Below, piece by piece: positions 20,631 through 29,779 of a stretch of DNA of 64,000 nucleotides. A model generated the notes under the pieces. It ran no database searches, had not been told where the DNA came from, and was given only the letters and a program-made list of their open reading frames with translations. Within the stretch, counting starts at the first letter, position 1. Every line of letters begins with the position of its first letter. The stretch is from CAWEBF01 sp963807235 (lineage in GTDB: Bacteria; Acidobacteriota; Vicinamibacteria; Vicinamibacterales; UBA2999). The stretch is taken from NCBI GenBank assembly GCA_963807235.1, contig CAWEBF010000006.1:372001-436000 (forward strand), given 5' to 3'. The position numbers and the translations under genes are program-made.

Positions 20631-23052
20631 TCAGTCCTCGCGCAGCGCGGTAACCGGATCGACGCGCGCCGCCGCGAGGGCGGGAATTACGCTGGCGGCC
20701 AGTGCCACCGCGGCCATCACGATCAACGTGGGACCCATGATAGCGGCGTCGGTCAGCCGCATTTCCGTGGTCGTGAACAGGCGATCGAAGACGGCGGTGC
20801 ACGCCGTGCCGGCCAGCAGACCCAGCCCGACGATCCGCGCCCCCGGTATCAGGATGAGGCGCAGCACGTCAGCGGCACGCGCGCCGACCGCCATCCGGAT
20901 GCCGATCTCGCGGCGCCGCTGGCGCACCGCGTGCGCGGTCACGGCGTAGAGCCCGACCAGCGCCAGCACGAGGGCGCTCGCCCCGACGCCGTACAGGAGC
21001 GCGCTGGACACCTGGCCCACCCACCGCACCTGCTGCAGCGCGTCGTCCAGCGTCATCGCCCGCGTCAGCGGCAGGTTCGGATCGATGTCGCGCAGCTGGC
21101 CCCGGAGGGTGGAAGCCATCGCAGCCGGGTCCCCCGAGGTGCGCACCAGCAGTGCCCCCGTTACCGGCGGCTGCAATCGTCGAGAGACGTACACCACGGG
21201 GTCGGGGACAGGTGGCCCCTGCGGCTGCTGCCGGATGTTGGGTGCCACGCCGACGATCCGCAGCCACGGCGCAGGCGAATCGGTGGGCGCCCCAGGCGGC
21301 GGCGCGAGGCGAATCGACTGCCCAGATCGGGTTCTGGTTCGGGAAGTGCAGGTCCACGAACCGCTGGTTGACCACGGCTTCGGTCATCGCGGACGCGACG
21401 CCGTTGCGGCCGAGGCTGCCTCCGCGCACAAGGCCGACCCCCAGCGTGCGGAAGTAGTCATCGCCTGCCGCCACGGTCGTCGCCGCGGCCTCGCCCTCGC
21501 GATTTACGGTCCGGCCGGCGATCGTCACGGCGTGCTGGGCTCCGCCGCCCCCTGGAAGGGCGCTGACCACGTTGGCAGCCACGACGCTTGTCATCGTGGC
21601 CAGCTCGGACTCCAGGCGATCGTAGAGGCGATTGCGAGCGTCCGCGTCCGCATAGGTCTGCGGCGAAAGCGTGATCGACGCCGTGAAAATCCCGCTGGTG
21701 TCGAACTCGTGCTGGGCCGCACGCGCGGCCTGATTGAAGCGCATCCCGAGCGCCACCGAACAGGCCAGCACCAGCGTCAGCGCGAACTCGACGGCGAGGA
21801 ACGTCGCGATCCACCAGCGCCGCCGCGTGCGCGTGGCGGCACGTCCCCCGCTCGCAAGGCCATCGGCGGGCCTCACATTGGAGAGGTGCAGTGCCGGTGC
21901 CAGCCCGAAGAAGACCACGCTGCCGATCGACGTGACAAGCAGCACACTCATCACGCGCGCGTCCATGCGCAAGTCCGCCAGGAACGGGACGTCCGAGGGC
22001 ACGAGCAGCGCCAGCGCCCGAAGGCCGAGGAGCGAGAGGCCCAGGCCGATCACGCCTCCGGCCAGCCCGAGAACCGTGCCCTCGACGAGCAGCTGGCGAA
22101 CCAGCCGCGCGCGGCTTGCGCCGAGGCCCATCCGGATGGCGAGCTCGTGGGAGCGCTCTGCGCCGCGCATCAGCAGCAGGTTGGCGACGTTGGCGCAGGC
22201 GATGAGCAGGACCAGTCCGCCGACTGTCAAGAATGTGAGCCACACCAGGTCCGTCACGCGGCCCACCATCTGCTCGTTGATGGGGACGACTGTGGGGCGC
22301 AGCGGCGCGGCCCCGGGCGGCGCCGTGGCATTCCAGCGGCCAGCCAGCGTGCGGAACTCCGCCTGGGCAGACGCGCGTGACTCGCCGTCGCGAAGGCGTC
22401 CGAACGCCGACAGCGTGCGGCCGCTGCCCGGCTGCGCATTCGCCGCGGACTGCGGAACCATCGGCACCCACAATTCGGCGGCTCCGGGGAACGCGAATCC
22501 CGGCGCCATCACGCCAACGACCACCGCGGGCCGTCCGTCGAGCGAGATCCCGCGACCGAGAATTCCAGGGTCGCGCTGATAGCGCCGCTCCCACAAGCGG
22601 TCGCTCAGGATCGCGACGAGGGGTGCGCCCGGACGGCCGTCGGCCGCATCGAAGCCGCGGCCGCGGACTGGCAGGCGGCCGAGGAGCGCGCAGCCCGTTG
22701 GACGAAATGGACGCCGCCACCACGGCGTCCGCCGGCAGCGCAGGCTCGGTCACAGTCGCCGGCGCGGTCGAGAAGGCGGCGATGCCCTCCATCGTCGAAG
22801 CCTGCTCCTGAAGGGTGCGGACGTCGTCGGGCGACAGACCGCGAACCTGGTCCTGGGCGTTCAGACTGCCGAGGGAACATCACGCGGTCGGCGCTCTCGA
22901 TCGGCAGCCCGCGAATCACCGCCGCGTTGGTGAGCGCGAAGAACGTGTTGTTGACGCCGATGCCAAGGCCGAGGCCGATGGCGGCCAGCGCCGCGAACCC
23001 GGGGTTCCGCTGACAACAGGCGAACGGCCAGACGCAGATTGTAAAGCGTCAC
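20631..23052 (-). CDS. ADOP-type MacB/FtsX permease no. 1 (four frame breaks)
   Basis: About 807 residues in the ADOP layout: one N-terminal membrane helix, a periplasmic MacB_PCD domain, three helices (FtsX module 1), a second periplasmic domain and FtsX module 2. Seen: 'NPGFAALAAIGLGLGIGVNN', 'DLVWLTFLTVGGLVLLIACANVANLLL', 'ELAIRMGLGASRARLVRQLL', 'VYVSRRLQPPVTGALLVRTSG', 'RRREIGIRMAVGARAADVLR', end 'ARVDPVTALRED'. Frame changes near 23005, 22875, 22700 and 21330, each mended by moving one base. GTG start 1 nt after the stop of permease 2. Probably a mechanotransmitting export permease; substrate unknown. Confidence 0.85.
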
Positions 23053-23053
23053 G

Positions 23054-25487
23054 TCAGTCGGCCCGCAGCGCCTGCACCGGGTCGATCCGGGTCGCGCGTC
23101 TCGCGGGGAGGAGACACGCCGCCGCGGCGACCAGCACGACGCCGAGCACCACGCCGCCGAGGGTGCGCGGTTCGCCCGCCTGCGACACCGAGAGGATGGC
23201 CGGGATGACGCGCGTGATCGCCACGGTCCCGAGGATCCCGAGCGTCAGACCGATCACGACCTGCGGGGACGCGCGCCGGGCCACCAGCCATCGCACGTGC
23301 GCGGCCGTGGCCCCGAGCGCCATGTGCACGCCGAACTCGCGGGTGCGCTGCGAGACCGAGTAGGCGGTCACGGCGTAGAGGCCGACGGCCGCCATCAGGA
23401 GGGCGATTGCCCCGAAAATCGCGAACATCGAGCCGAAGACGCGTTGATCCCAGCGCTGGAAGTAGGCCAGGTCCTCCACGGTTCGGACGTCGTAGAGCGG
23501 CAGGTCGGGGTCGAGCGCGCGCACCTGGGCCCGGACGGCGTCCGCGGCGGGAGCGGCGTCTCCTGTGAACCGGACCACGATGTTCGTGTTCGCCACCGTA
23601 TTGGCCTGGTAGGGGACGTACACAACTGGCGCGAACCCGCCATCGGGCAGCGGCCGGTGCTGCACGTTCTGGGTGATGCCGACGATCGTCATCCACTCGG
23701 CCGTGGTGTTCGCCGTGACGCCGGGGAAGGGTTGCGCCGCGAGCCGGATCCGCTGGCCCAGCGGGTCGGCGCCGCCGAAGTGGAGCGCGGCAAAGCGCTG
23801 GTTCACGATGGCCGCGCCACGGCCCGGTTCGCCGTCGCCCGCGGCGAAGTCCCTGCCCCTGAAGCCGCTGCCCATCGTCTCGAAGAAGCGCGGTCCGATC
23901 GTCACCATGGAGACGGTCGGGCCCTCCCGTGAGGGATCCTCCGCGGCGCTCAACCGCAGTTCACGCGGCGCGCCGCCGCCAAGCGGCACCGCGTCGGTGA
24001 TGGCCGCGTTCAGCCCTGAGGACGCGAGCCTCTCGTCGAGCAGCGCGTAGAACGCGCGGCGCTGTTCGGGCTCGTCGTACTTGGGAGCCGGCAGGTCGAG
24101 CCGCAGCCGCAGCAGGCCGGCTGTCTCCACACCTGCCTCGATCGTGCTGGAGGCGACGATGCCGCGCACGGTGGCCCCGGCACCGGCCAGCAGCACCAGC
24201 GTCAGAGCGATTTGTCCTCCGACGAGGATTCCGGACCAGCGCCGTCCGCGCTGCCCGGTGGCGCCGCGCGCCGCGTCGTTGAGCAGCTCGACGAGGGTCG
24301 TCCTCGAGGTGTGCAGCGCCGGCAGCAGGCCGAAGACGATTGTGGTCGCCCAGGCACACGGCCGCCAGGTACCCGAAGACCGTCATGTCGAACGGGAACT
24401 GGAGCCAGTACGGCGGTTCGGTGTCCGCCGCGACGCTCCAGAATGCCGTGACGCCGAGGTAGGACAGCCCCAGGGCGACCAGTCCCGCGATCACCGCCAG
24501 GACCAGGCCTTCGCCGAGGAGCTGGCGCACGATCTGCCAGCGGCTCGCGCCGAGCGACATGCGCAGCGAGACTTCGCGCGCGCGGCCCGCGGCGCGCGAC
24601 AGCAGCAGGTTCGCCACGTTCGCGCAGGCGATGAGCAGCACGAACGCGACCGTGCCCGAAAGGGCCGCCACCATCGGGTACACGGGGCCCCCCAAGCCAC
24701 TTCTGAAAGCGCGCACGCGCGGCTCGAGGTTGCGGTTGGTGTCGGGATACCGTGCCGCAAGCCCGGTCATCACCGATCCGAGATCGGCGGCGGCCTGGTC
24801 GAGGGTGACCCCCGGCCGCAGCCGTCCGAAGGTGGACACGCTGCGAACGCGCCGGTCGCTTCGCGCTTCGGGCGGCAGGAGCGCCAGCGGCTGCCACACG
24901 CTGGAGACCTGCGGGAAGCCAAAGTCCTCGGGCATGACGCCGATGACGGTCGAGGGAACACCATTGACGCGGATCGTGCGGCCGACGATCGCGGGATCCC
25001 CCTGGTAGCGGCGCTGCCACACCCCGTGGCCCAGGATGACCACCGGCGCCGCGCCTTCGCGATCGTCCTCCGCTCGAAAGTCGCGGCCGAGAAGCGGGCG
25101 CTGGCCGATCAGGCCGAACGCGGTCGCCGAGACGAACGCGCCGCGAAACCGCTCCGCTGGGCGCGTTTCGTCCGACAGGTTCATCGTCCGTTCATCGGCG
25201 CCGGCGATGCCCTCGAACGTGCGCGCCATCTGGTTCCAGTCGCGCACGTCGGGATACGAAGCGCTCGAGATCGGGTTGCGGGCGTTGTCCCGGTTGAAGA
25301 CGGTGATGTCGACGATGCGGTCGGGCGCGTCGAACGGCAGCTCCCGCAGCAGGATGCCGTTGGCGAGCGTGAACACCACCATGTTGGCCGCGATGCCGAG
25401 CCCCAGCACGGCCACCGCGGCACACGTGAACGCCGGATTCTTCGCGGCCATCCGGATGCCGTGCCGCAGGTCGGTCCAGCCTGTCAT
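23054..25487 (-). CDS. ADOP-type MacB/FtsX permease no. 2 (frameshift near 24347)
   Basis: About 811 residues. 'LRHGIRMAAKNPAFTCAAVA' opens it; the first periplasmic domain includes 'VILGHGVWQRRYQGDPAIVG' and 'STVIGVMPEDFGFP'. FtsX module 1 has 'VAFVLLIACANVANLLLSRA' and 'EVSLRMSLGASRWQIVRQLL'. After one frame change near 24347 come 'TIVFGLLPALHTSRTTLVEL', 'MTIVGITQNVQHRPLPDGGF', 'TREFGVHMALGATAAHVRWL' and the end 'RIDPVQALRAD'. Starts 7 nt after the second ATPase gene, whose final CAG-GAG codons supply its ribosome-binding site. That coupling points to the ATPase at 25495-26226 as its motor. Confidence 0.88.
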
Positions 25488-25494
25488 GGGGCCC

Positions 25495-26226
25495 TCACTC
25501 CTGGACGATGTATCCGTCGCGCAGCCGCACGATGCGGTCTCCGTAGGTCGCGTTCACCTCGGAGTGCGTGACCTGCACGATGGTGGTGCCCTGCTGGTTG
25601 AGCTGCCGGAAGAGCTCCATGATCTCCTGCCCCTGCGACGAGTGCAGGTTGCCGGTGGGCTCGTCCGCCAGGATCACCGCCGGGTTGGCCACGATGGCGC
25701 GCGCCACGCCCACGAGCTGCTGTTGGCCGCCCGAGAGCTGACTCGGATAGAGGTCCTTCTTGGCGACGATGCCGAAGCGGTCCAACACGTCGGCCACGAT
25801 GCTCTGGCGCTCGGACTTCTTCACGTCGCGGTAGGAGAGCGGCAGCTCGATGTTCTCGTAGACCGTCAGGTCGTCCAGCAAGTGATAGCTCTGGAACACG
25901 AACCCGATGTGACGCTTCTGCAGCGCCTGCCGATCCTTGGCGCCGAGCGCGTGGATGGCGTGGCCCATCAGGGTGTACTCACCGACCCACGCGCTGTCGT
26001 GGAGGCCCAGGATGTGGAGCAGCGTGGATTTGCCGGCGCCCGACGGCCCCATGATCGACACGAACTCGCCAGGTTTGATGTCGAGGGTGATGCGCCGCAG
26101 GACGAACGACTGGCCGGCGCCAACCGGAAATGACTTCTCCACGCTCTTCAGCGACATCAGCGGCGTGTTCCCGGTCGCTTCCCAACCCGGATCGGCAACC
26201 GGGGACGACGAACGCTTGAACAGCAT
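25495..26226 (-). CDS. MacB/LolD-type ABC ATPase no. 2
   Basis: 243 residues. A 25-residue N-terminal extension precedes a complete nucleotide-binding domain: Walker A GPSGAGKST, Q-loop 'IGFVFQSYHLLDDLTVYEN', signature LSGGQQQLVGVARAIV (Leu-Val in place of the usual Arg-Val after QQQ), Walker B 'AVILADEPTGN', switch His in 'IVQVTHSE'. 'LSYRDVKKSERQ' is the helical insert typical of type VII (MacB/LolCDE) ATPases. SD AAGGGAG. Hydrolyses ATP to drive FtsX-type permeases; immediately upstream of permeases 2 and 1. Confidence 0.93.
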   Translation of the reverse strand: MLFKRSSSPVADPGWEATGNTPLMSLKSVEKSFPVGAGQSFVLRRITLDIKPGEFVSIMGPSGAGKSTLLHILGLHDSAWVGEYTLMGHAIHALGAKDRQALQKRHIGFVFQSYHLLDDLTVYENIELPLSYRDVKKSERQSIVADVLDRFGIVAKKDLYPSQLSGGQQQLVGVARAIVANPAVILADEPTGNLHSSQGQEIMELFRQLNQQGTTIVQVTHSEVNATYGDRIVRLRDGYIVQE

Positions 26227-26266
26227 GAATGCTCCCTTAACGTAGCTTTCAGTTCCGTCTAGCAGT

Positions 26267-26287
26267 GGACCAAGGACCAGGGACCAA
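26267..26287. repeat. Heptamer array, 3 units of GGACCAR
   Basis: GGACCAA, GGACCAG, GGACCAA between the DUF4097 stop (26289) and the ATPase 2 start (26226). Confidence 0.85.
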
Positions 26288-26288
26288 A

Positions 26289-27257
26289 CTAGCGTCCCTG
26301 CGCCGCCGAGATCCGAATGCCGCCGCCGCTGGTTCGCAGCCGCAGCGGGGAGCCGCCCCCGTTCAGGTCTCCGCGAATCGACGTGCGCGACATGCTGCGG
26401 GTCGTCAGCGCCAGATCGGATGTCACGCCGCCACCGGAGCTCGAGGCGTCAATCGACAACGCCGCGGCCGGATCCACGGCCGCGGTGACACCGCCGCCCG
26501 ACGTGGACAGCTCGCCGCCGCGCGCGTTGCCTGGCGCGAAAGCCACCGTGACGGGCCCGCCTGAGGTGTGCGCTTCCACGCGGCCGCCGGCGCCGCTCAC
26601 GCGGATGCCGCCGCCGCTCGTTTCCGCCGACACGTCGCCGCTCGCCGCCTCGATGGTGATGCCGCCGCCGCTCGTGCCGGCCCGCACGGGCCCGGCAATG
26701 GTGGCGATCTCGATGCTGCCTCCCGATGTGCTTGCGTCAACCATGCCGCGCACGCGTGCGACACGGACCGAACCGCCGCTGGTGCGGGCGTGCACGTCAC
26801 CGACGATGTCCTCCGCGCGGACCCGGCCGCCCGAAGTGCTCAGTCGCGCGTCGCCGTCGAGCCGCGACAGCTGGACTTCGCCGCCGGATGTTCCCACCGA
26901 TACGTCGGTCTGGTTCGGCACGTGGACCGTGAAGCGGACGTTGCCGTACTTGGACCAGCTGCCGAGCCAGCCTGTGATCGAGCCCTTGCGCCGCGCCGTC
27001 ACGCGCGCGCTGCCCGCCTGCTCCTCGAAGCTGATGTCCAGGCGAGAATCGAGGTCGTCGCGCGAGGACGTGACGGTGACCGTGACCCCGGACGGCGAAT
27101 CACCCACGACCATCACCGAGCCGACGTAGGTCTCGAGCGTGAAGCTCCCCCCCGGCGCAAGCGCCAGCCGGCGTTCCAGCCTGAAGTCGGCCGAGGCCGG
27201 GGTGACGAGAAACAACGTGACCATCGCCACGCCGAGCGTCCAGGTCCGGATGTACAT
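26289..27257 (-). CDS. Exported DUF4097-type beta-repeat protein
   Basis: 322 residues; ATG 27257 has AAGGAG 7 nt upstream and gives a signal peptide 'TLGVAMVTLFLVTPASA'. After a front region ('FRLERRLALAPGGSFTLETY') the protein is a run of 10 or more copies of an approximately 16-residue strand-turn unit centred on T-S-G-G-(G/S/E)-(V/I): 'VGTSGGEVQLSRLDGDARLS', 'TSGGRVRAEDIVGDVHAR', 'TSGGGITIEAASGDVSAE'. This is the putative adhesin/DUF4097 beta-solenoid. No catalytic site. Periplasmic or surface. Between permease 3 and ATPase 2; a substrate, partner or accessory of the transporters is plausible but unproven. Confidence 0.85.
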   Translation of the reverse strand: MYIRTWTLGVAMVTLFLVTPASADFRLERRLALAPGGSFTLETYVGSVMVVGDSPSGVTVTVTSSRDDLDSRLDISFEEQAGSARVTARRKGSITGWLGSWSKYGNVRFTVHVPNQTDVSVGTSGGEVQLSRLDGDARLSTSGGRVRAEDIVGDVHARTSGGSVRVARVRGMVDASTSGGSIEIATIAGPVRAGTSGGGITIEAASGDVSAETSGGGIRVSGAGGRVEAHTSGGPVTVAFAPGNARGGELSTSGGGVTAAVDPAAALSIDASSSGGGVTSDLALTTRSMSRTSIRGDLNGGGSPLRLRTSGGGIRISAAQGR

Positions 27258-27315
27258 ACACGTCTCCTTGCCGCTTATTACCCGCGTATGCAGCGCCAAA
27301 GTTTCATCCCGCTGC

Positions 27316-29776
27316 TCATTCTGCCCGCAGCGCCACGTCTGGTCGATCCGCGCGGCACGCCGCGCCGCCACGAAGCAGGCCAGCAGCGCCGCCGCCGCCA
27401 TCAGCGCGGCAGTGGCGGCGGCCGTCGCCGGATCGGTTGGGGAGACGCGCGTAGAGTTGCCCTTGCAGCGTGCGGCCGAGGAGCAGCGCGCCTGCCAGCC
27501 CGACGGCGATGCCGAGCGCGGCCGGCGTCAGCCCCTGCCGCAGCACCAGGCCGATGACGCTGCGCGCTGTGGCGCCCAGCGCCATGCGGACGCCGATCTC
27601 GCGGCGGCGCTGCGACACCGAGTAGGCGATCACGCCATACACGCCGACCAGCGCCACCAGCAGCGCCACGCCGGCGAACGCGGCCAGCAGCAGCCACACG
27701 AACCGCTGCATCGACACGGAGCTGGCGCGAACCTCAGCCATCGTCCGCACAGCGTCCACCGAGAGATTGGGATCCAGGGCGGCCACTTCGCGGCGCAGCG
27801 TCGCCGGCCACCGCGGCAGGATCCGCCGCCGTCCGAATGGTGATCGACAGCGAACGCATCGGCTCGGTGCCGGCGCCGAACATCCGGAACTGCGTGTGCG
27901 CCAGGTACATCTCCGGCCGCGGCGCGACAGTCAGGTCGCCGGTGCGGATGTCGTTGACGATGCCGACGACGGTGACGAGTCCCGGGCCCGCACGCCCGCC
28001 GAGCGTGAGCCTCTTGCCGAGCGCGTCGCCGTCGGGCCAGTGCAGGCGCGCCGCGGTTTCGTTGAAGACGATGACGCCCGGCGAGCCCGTGATGTCGGTG
28101 GGCTGGATCCCGCGCCCTTGCACGACGCGCATGCCCATCGCGTCGAAGTAGCCCGGGGTCACGACCTGCCAGTCGGCCCGCCTCGACAGCGTGCCCGGCG
28201 GGGTTTCGCGGCCTTGGATCTGGAAGTTCAGGTCACCACCGCCGTCGGCGAGCGGCAGCCGGGTCACGGCGCCGGCCGCGGCGACGCCGGTTTGCGTGCG
28301 CAGGCGGTCGAGCAGCGTGATGAAGAACTGCGACGTCCGCTCCGGGTTGGGGTATGCGGCGGTCGGCAGCGTGATCGAGGCCGTCAGCACGCGATCGGTC
28401 CGGAAACCCGGGTCCACCGACAGCAGGTTCCAGAAGCTGCGCGTGGCCAGCCCCGCACCCAGCAGGAGGACGATGCAAAGCGCGACTTCGCTCGCCACCA
28501 GCAGATCGCGGATGCGGCGGTGTGCTGGAGCGGCGGTCGCGCCTTTGTCGGCGTCGGACGGCAGCCGCGGTGATCGCGCGCGCCGCGCAGCGCCGGCACC
28601 ACGCCAACCAGCACCGCCACGAGCGCCACGGAGCCAGCCAGGAAGAGCAGCACCGGCCAATCGAACGAGATCGTGTCGAGTCGCGGCAGGCCCTCCGGCC
28701 GCAGCGCCCAGGAGCCCCGCCGTGGCCGCGTTCGCGGCCAGCACCCCGATCGCGCCGCCGGTCACGGCGACGAGGGCGCTTTCCGCCATCGTACCGAGAG
28801 CAGCCGCCAGCGGCTGGCACCGAGGGCGGTGCGCAGCGCGAACTCGTGCTGTCGCGGCGTTCGCCGCGCGACAGGAACAGGTTGGCGATGTTGGCGCAGG
28901 CGATGAGCAGCACGAATCCGACGGCGCCGAGCAGCACCAGCAGCAGCGGACGCACGTCGCCGACCACGTCCTCGGACACCGGCGTCACCGTGGCGGCAAA
29001 CTGCATCGAGGGCGGATAGTCTATCGGCAGGTCGGCGGAGAACCCTGCCGCCACCCGACCGATGTCGGCCGCGGCCTGTTCCGGGGAGACGCCGTCGCGC
29101 AGCCGCGCGACACCGCGCAGGAAGTGCGAGCCGCGAATGGGTACGGTGGTGCGGTCGAGACCCAGCGGCACGAAGGCCTGCGACGGATCCGGCGAGTCGA
29201 GCTCCAGCGGCAGGCGGAAGCCGGGCGGCAGCACGCCGGCGACGGTGAACGCGCGCCGGTTCAGCCAGATGGTGCGGCCGACGATGCTACGATCGGCGCC
29301 GAACTTACGCCGCCAGAGGCCATCGGTCAGCAGCACCACCGTGTTCGCACCGGGCGGATCGTCTTCGGCAGTGAACGCGCGTCCGAGCTGAGGAGCGATG
29401 CCGAGTGCCGGCAGCACGCCGTGCGAGATCACGCCCACCGGCAGCCGTTCCGGGTCGCCCTGCTGCGTCAGCGTCATGCTGTTGAACGCATAGACACCGA
29501 AGTGCTCGAATGAGGCCACCTGGTCCCGGTAGTCGAAGTACTCGGCGGGGGAGATCGTGGCGCGAGGCGTGTCGTTCCACGAGTTCCACACGCCGACGAC
29601 GCGGCCGGGCTCGGGTAGGGCAGCGGCCGGAGCACCACGGCGTTCAGGACCGAGAACAGCGCGCCGTTCAAGCCGATGCCGAGGGCCAGCGTGAGAACGG
29701 CGGTGATGGTGAATCCAGGCGTGCGGCGCAGCGATCGCGCCGCGTGCTTGACGTCCTGCCACAAGGCGTCACCCAT
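27316..29776 (-). CDS. ADOP-type permease no. 3 (at least seven frame breaks)
   Basis: The family layout is visible end to end but spread over all three frames: 'LWQDVKHAARSLRRTPGFTI', 'VWNSWNDTPRATISPAEYFD', 'VGFVLLIACANIANLFLSRG', 'HEFALRTALGASRWRLL', 'LLFLAGSVALVAVLVGVVPA', 'RIRDLLVASEVALCIVLLLG', 'VTPGYFDAMGMRVVQGRG', 'RRREIGVRMALGATARSVIG', end '..DVALRAE'. Breaks near 29600, 28860, 28800, 28700, 28580, 27800, 27430 and 27345. The density is higher than in its neighbours, so true decay cannot be excluded. ATG 29776 lies 3 nt after the stop of permease 4. About 820 residues if mended. Confidence 0.7.
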
Positions 29777-29779
29777 CGG

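Noticed and set aside
27258..27401. Longer N-terminus for the DUF4097 protein
   Set aside because: The extra residues ('FVAARRAARIDQ') are the C-terminus of permease 3 in a shifted frame. The ATG at 27257 has a strong AAGGAG and starts a signal peptide.
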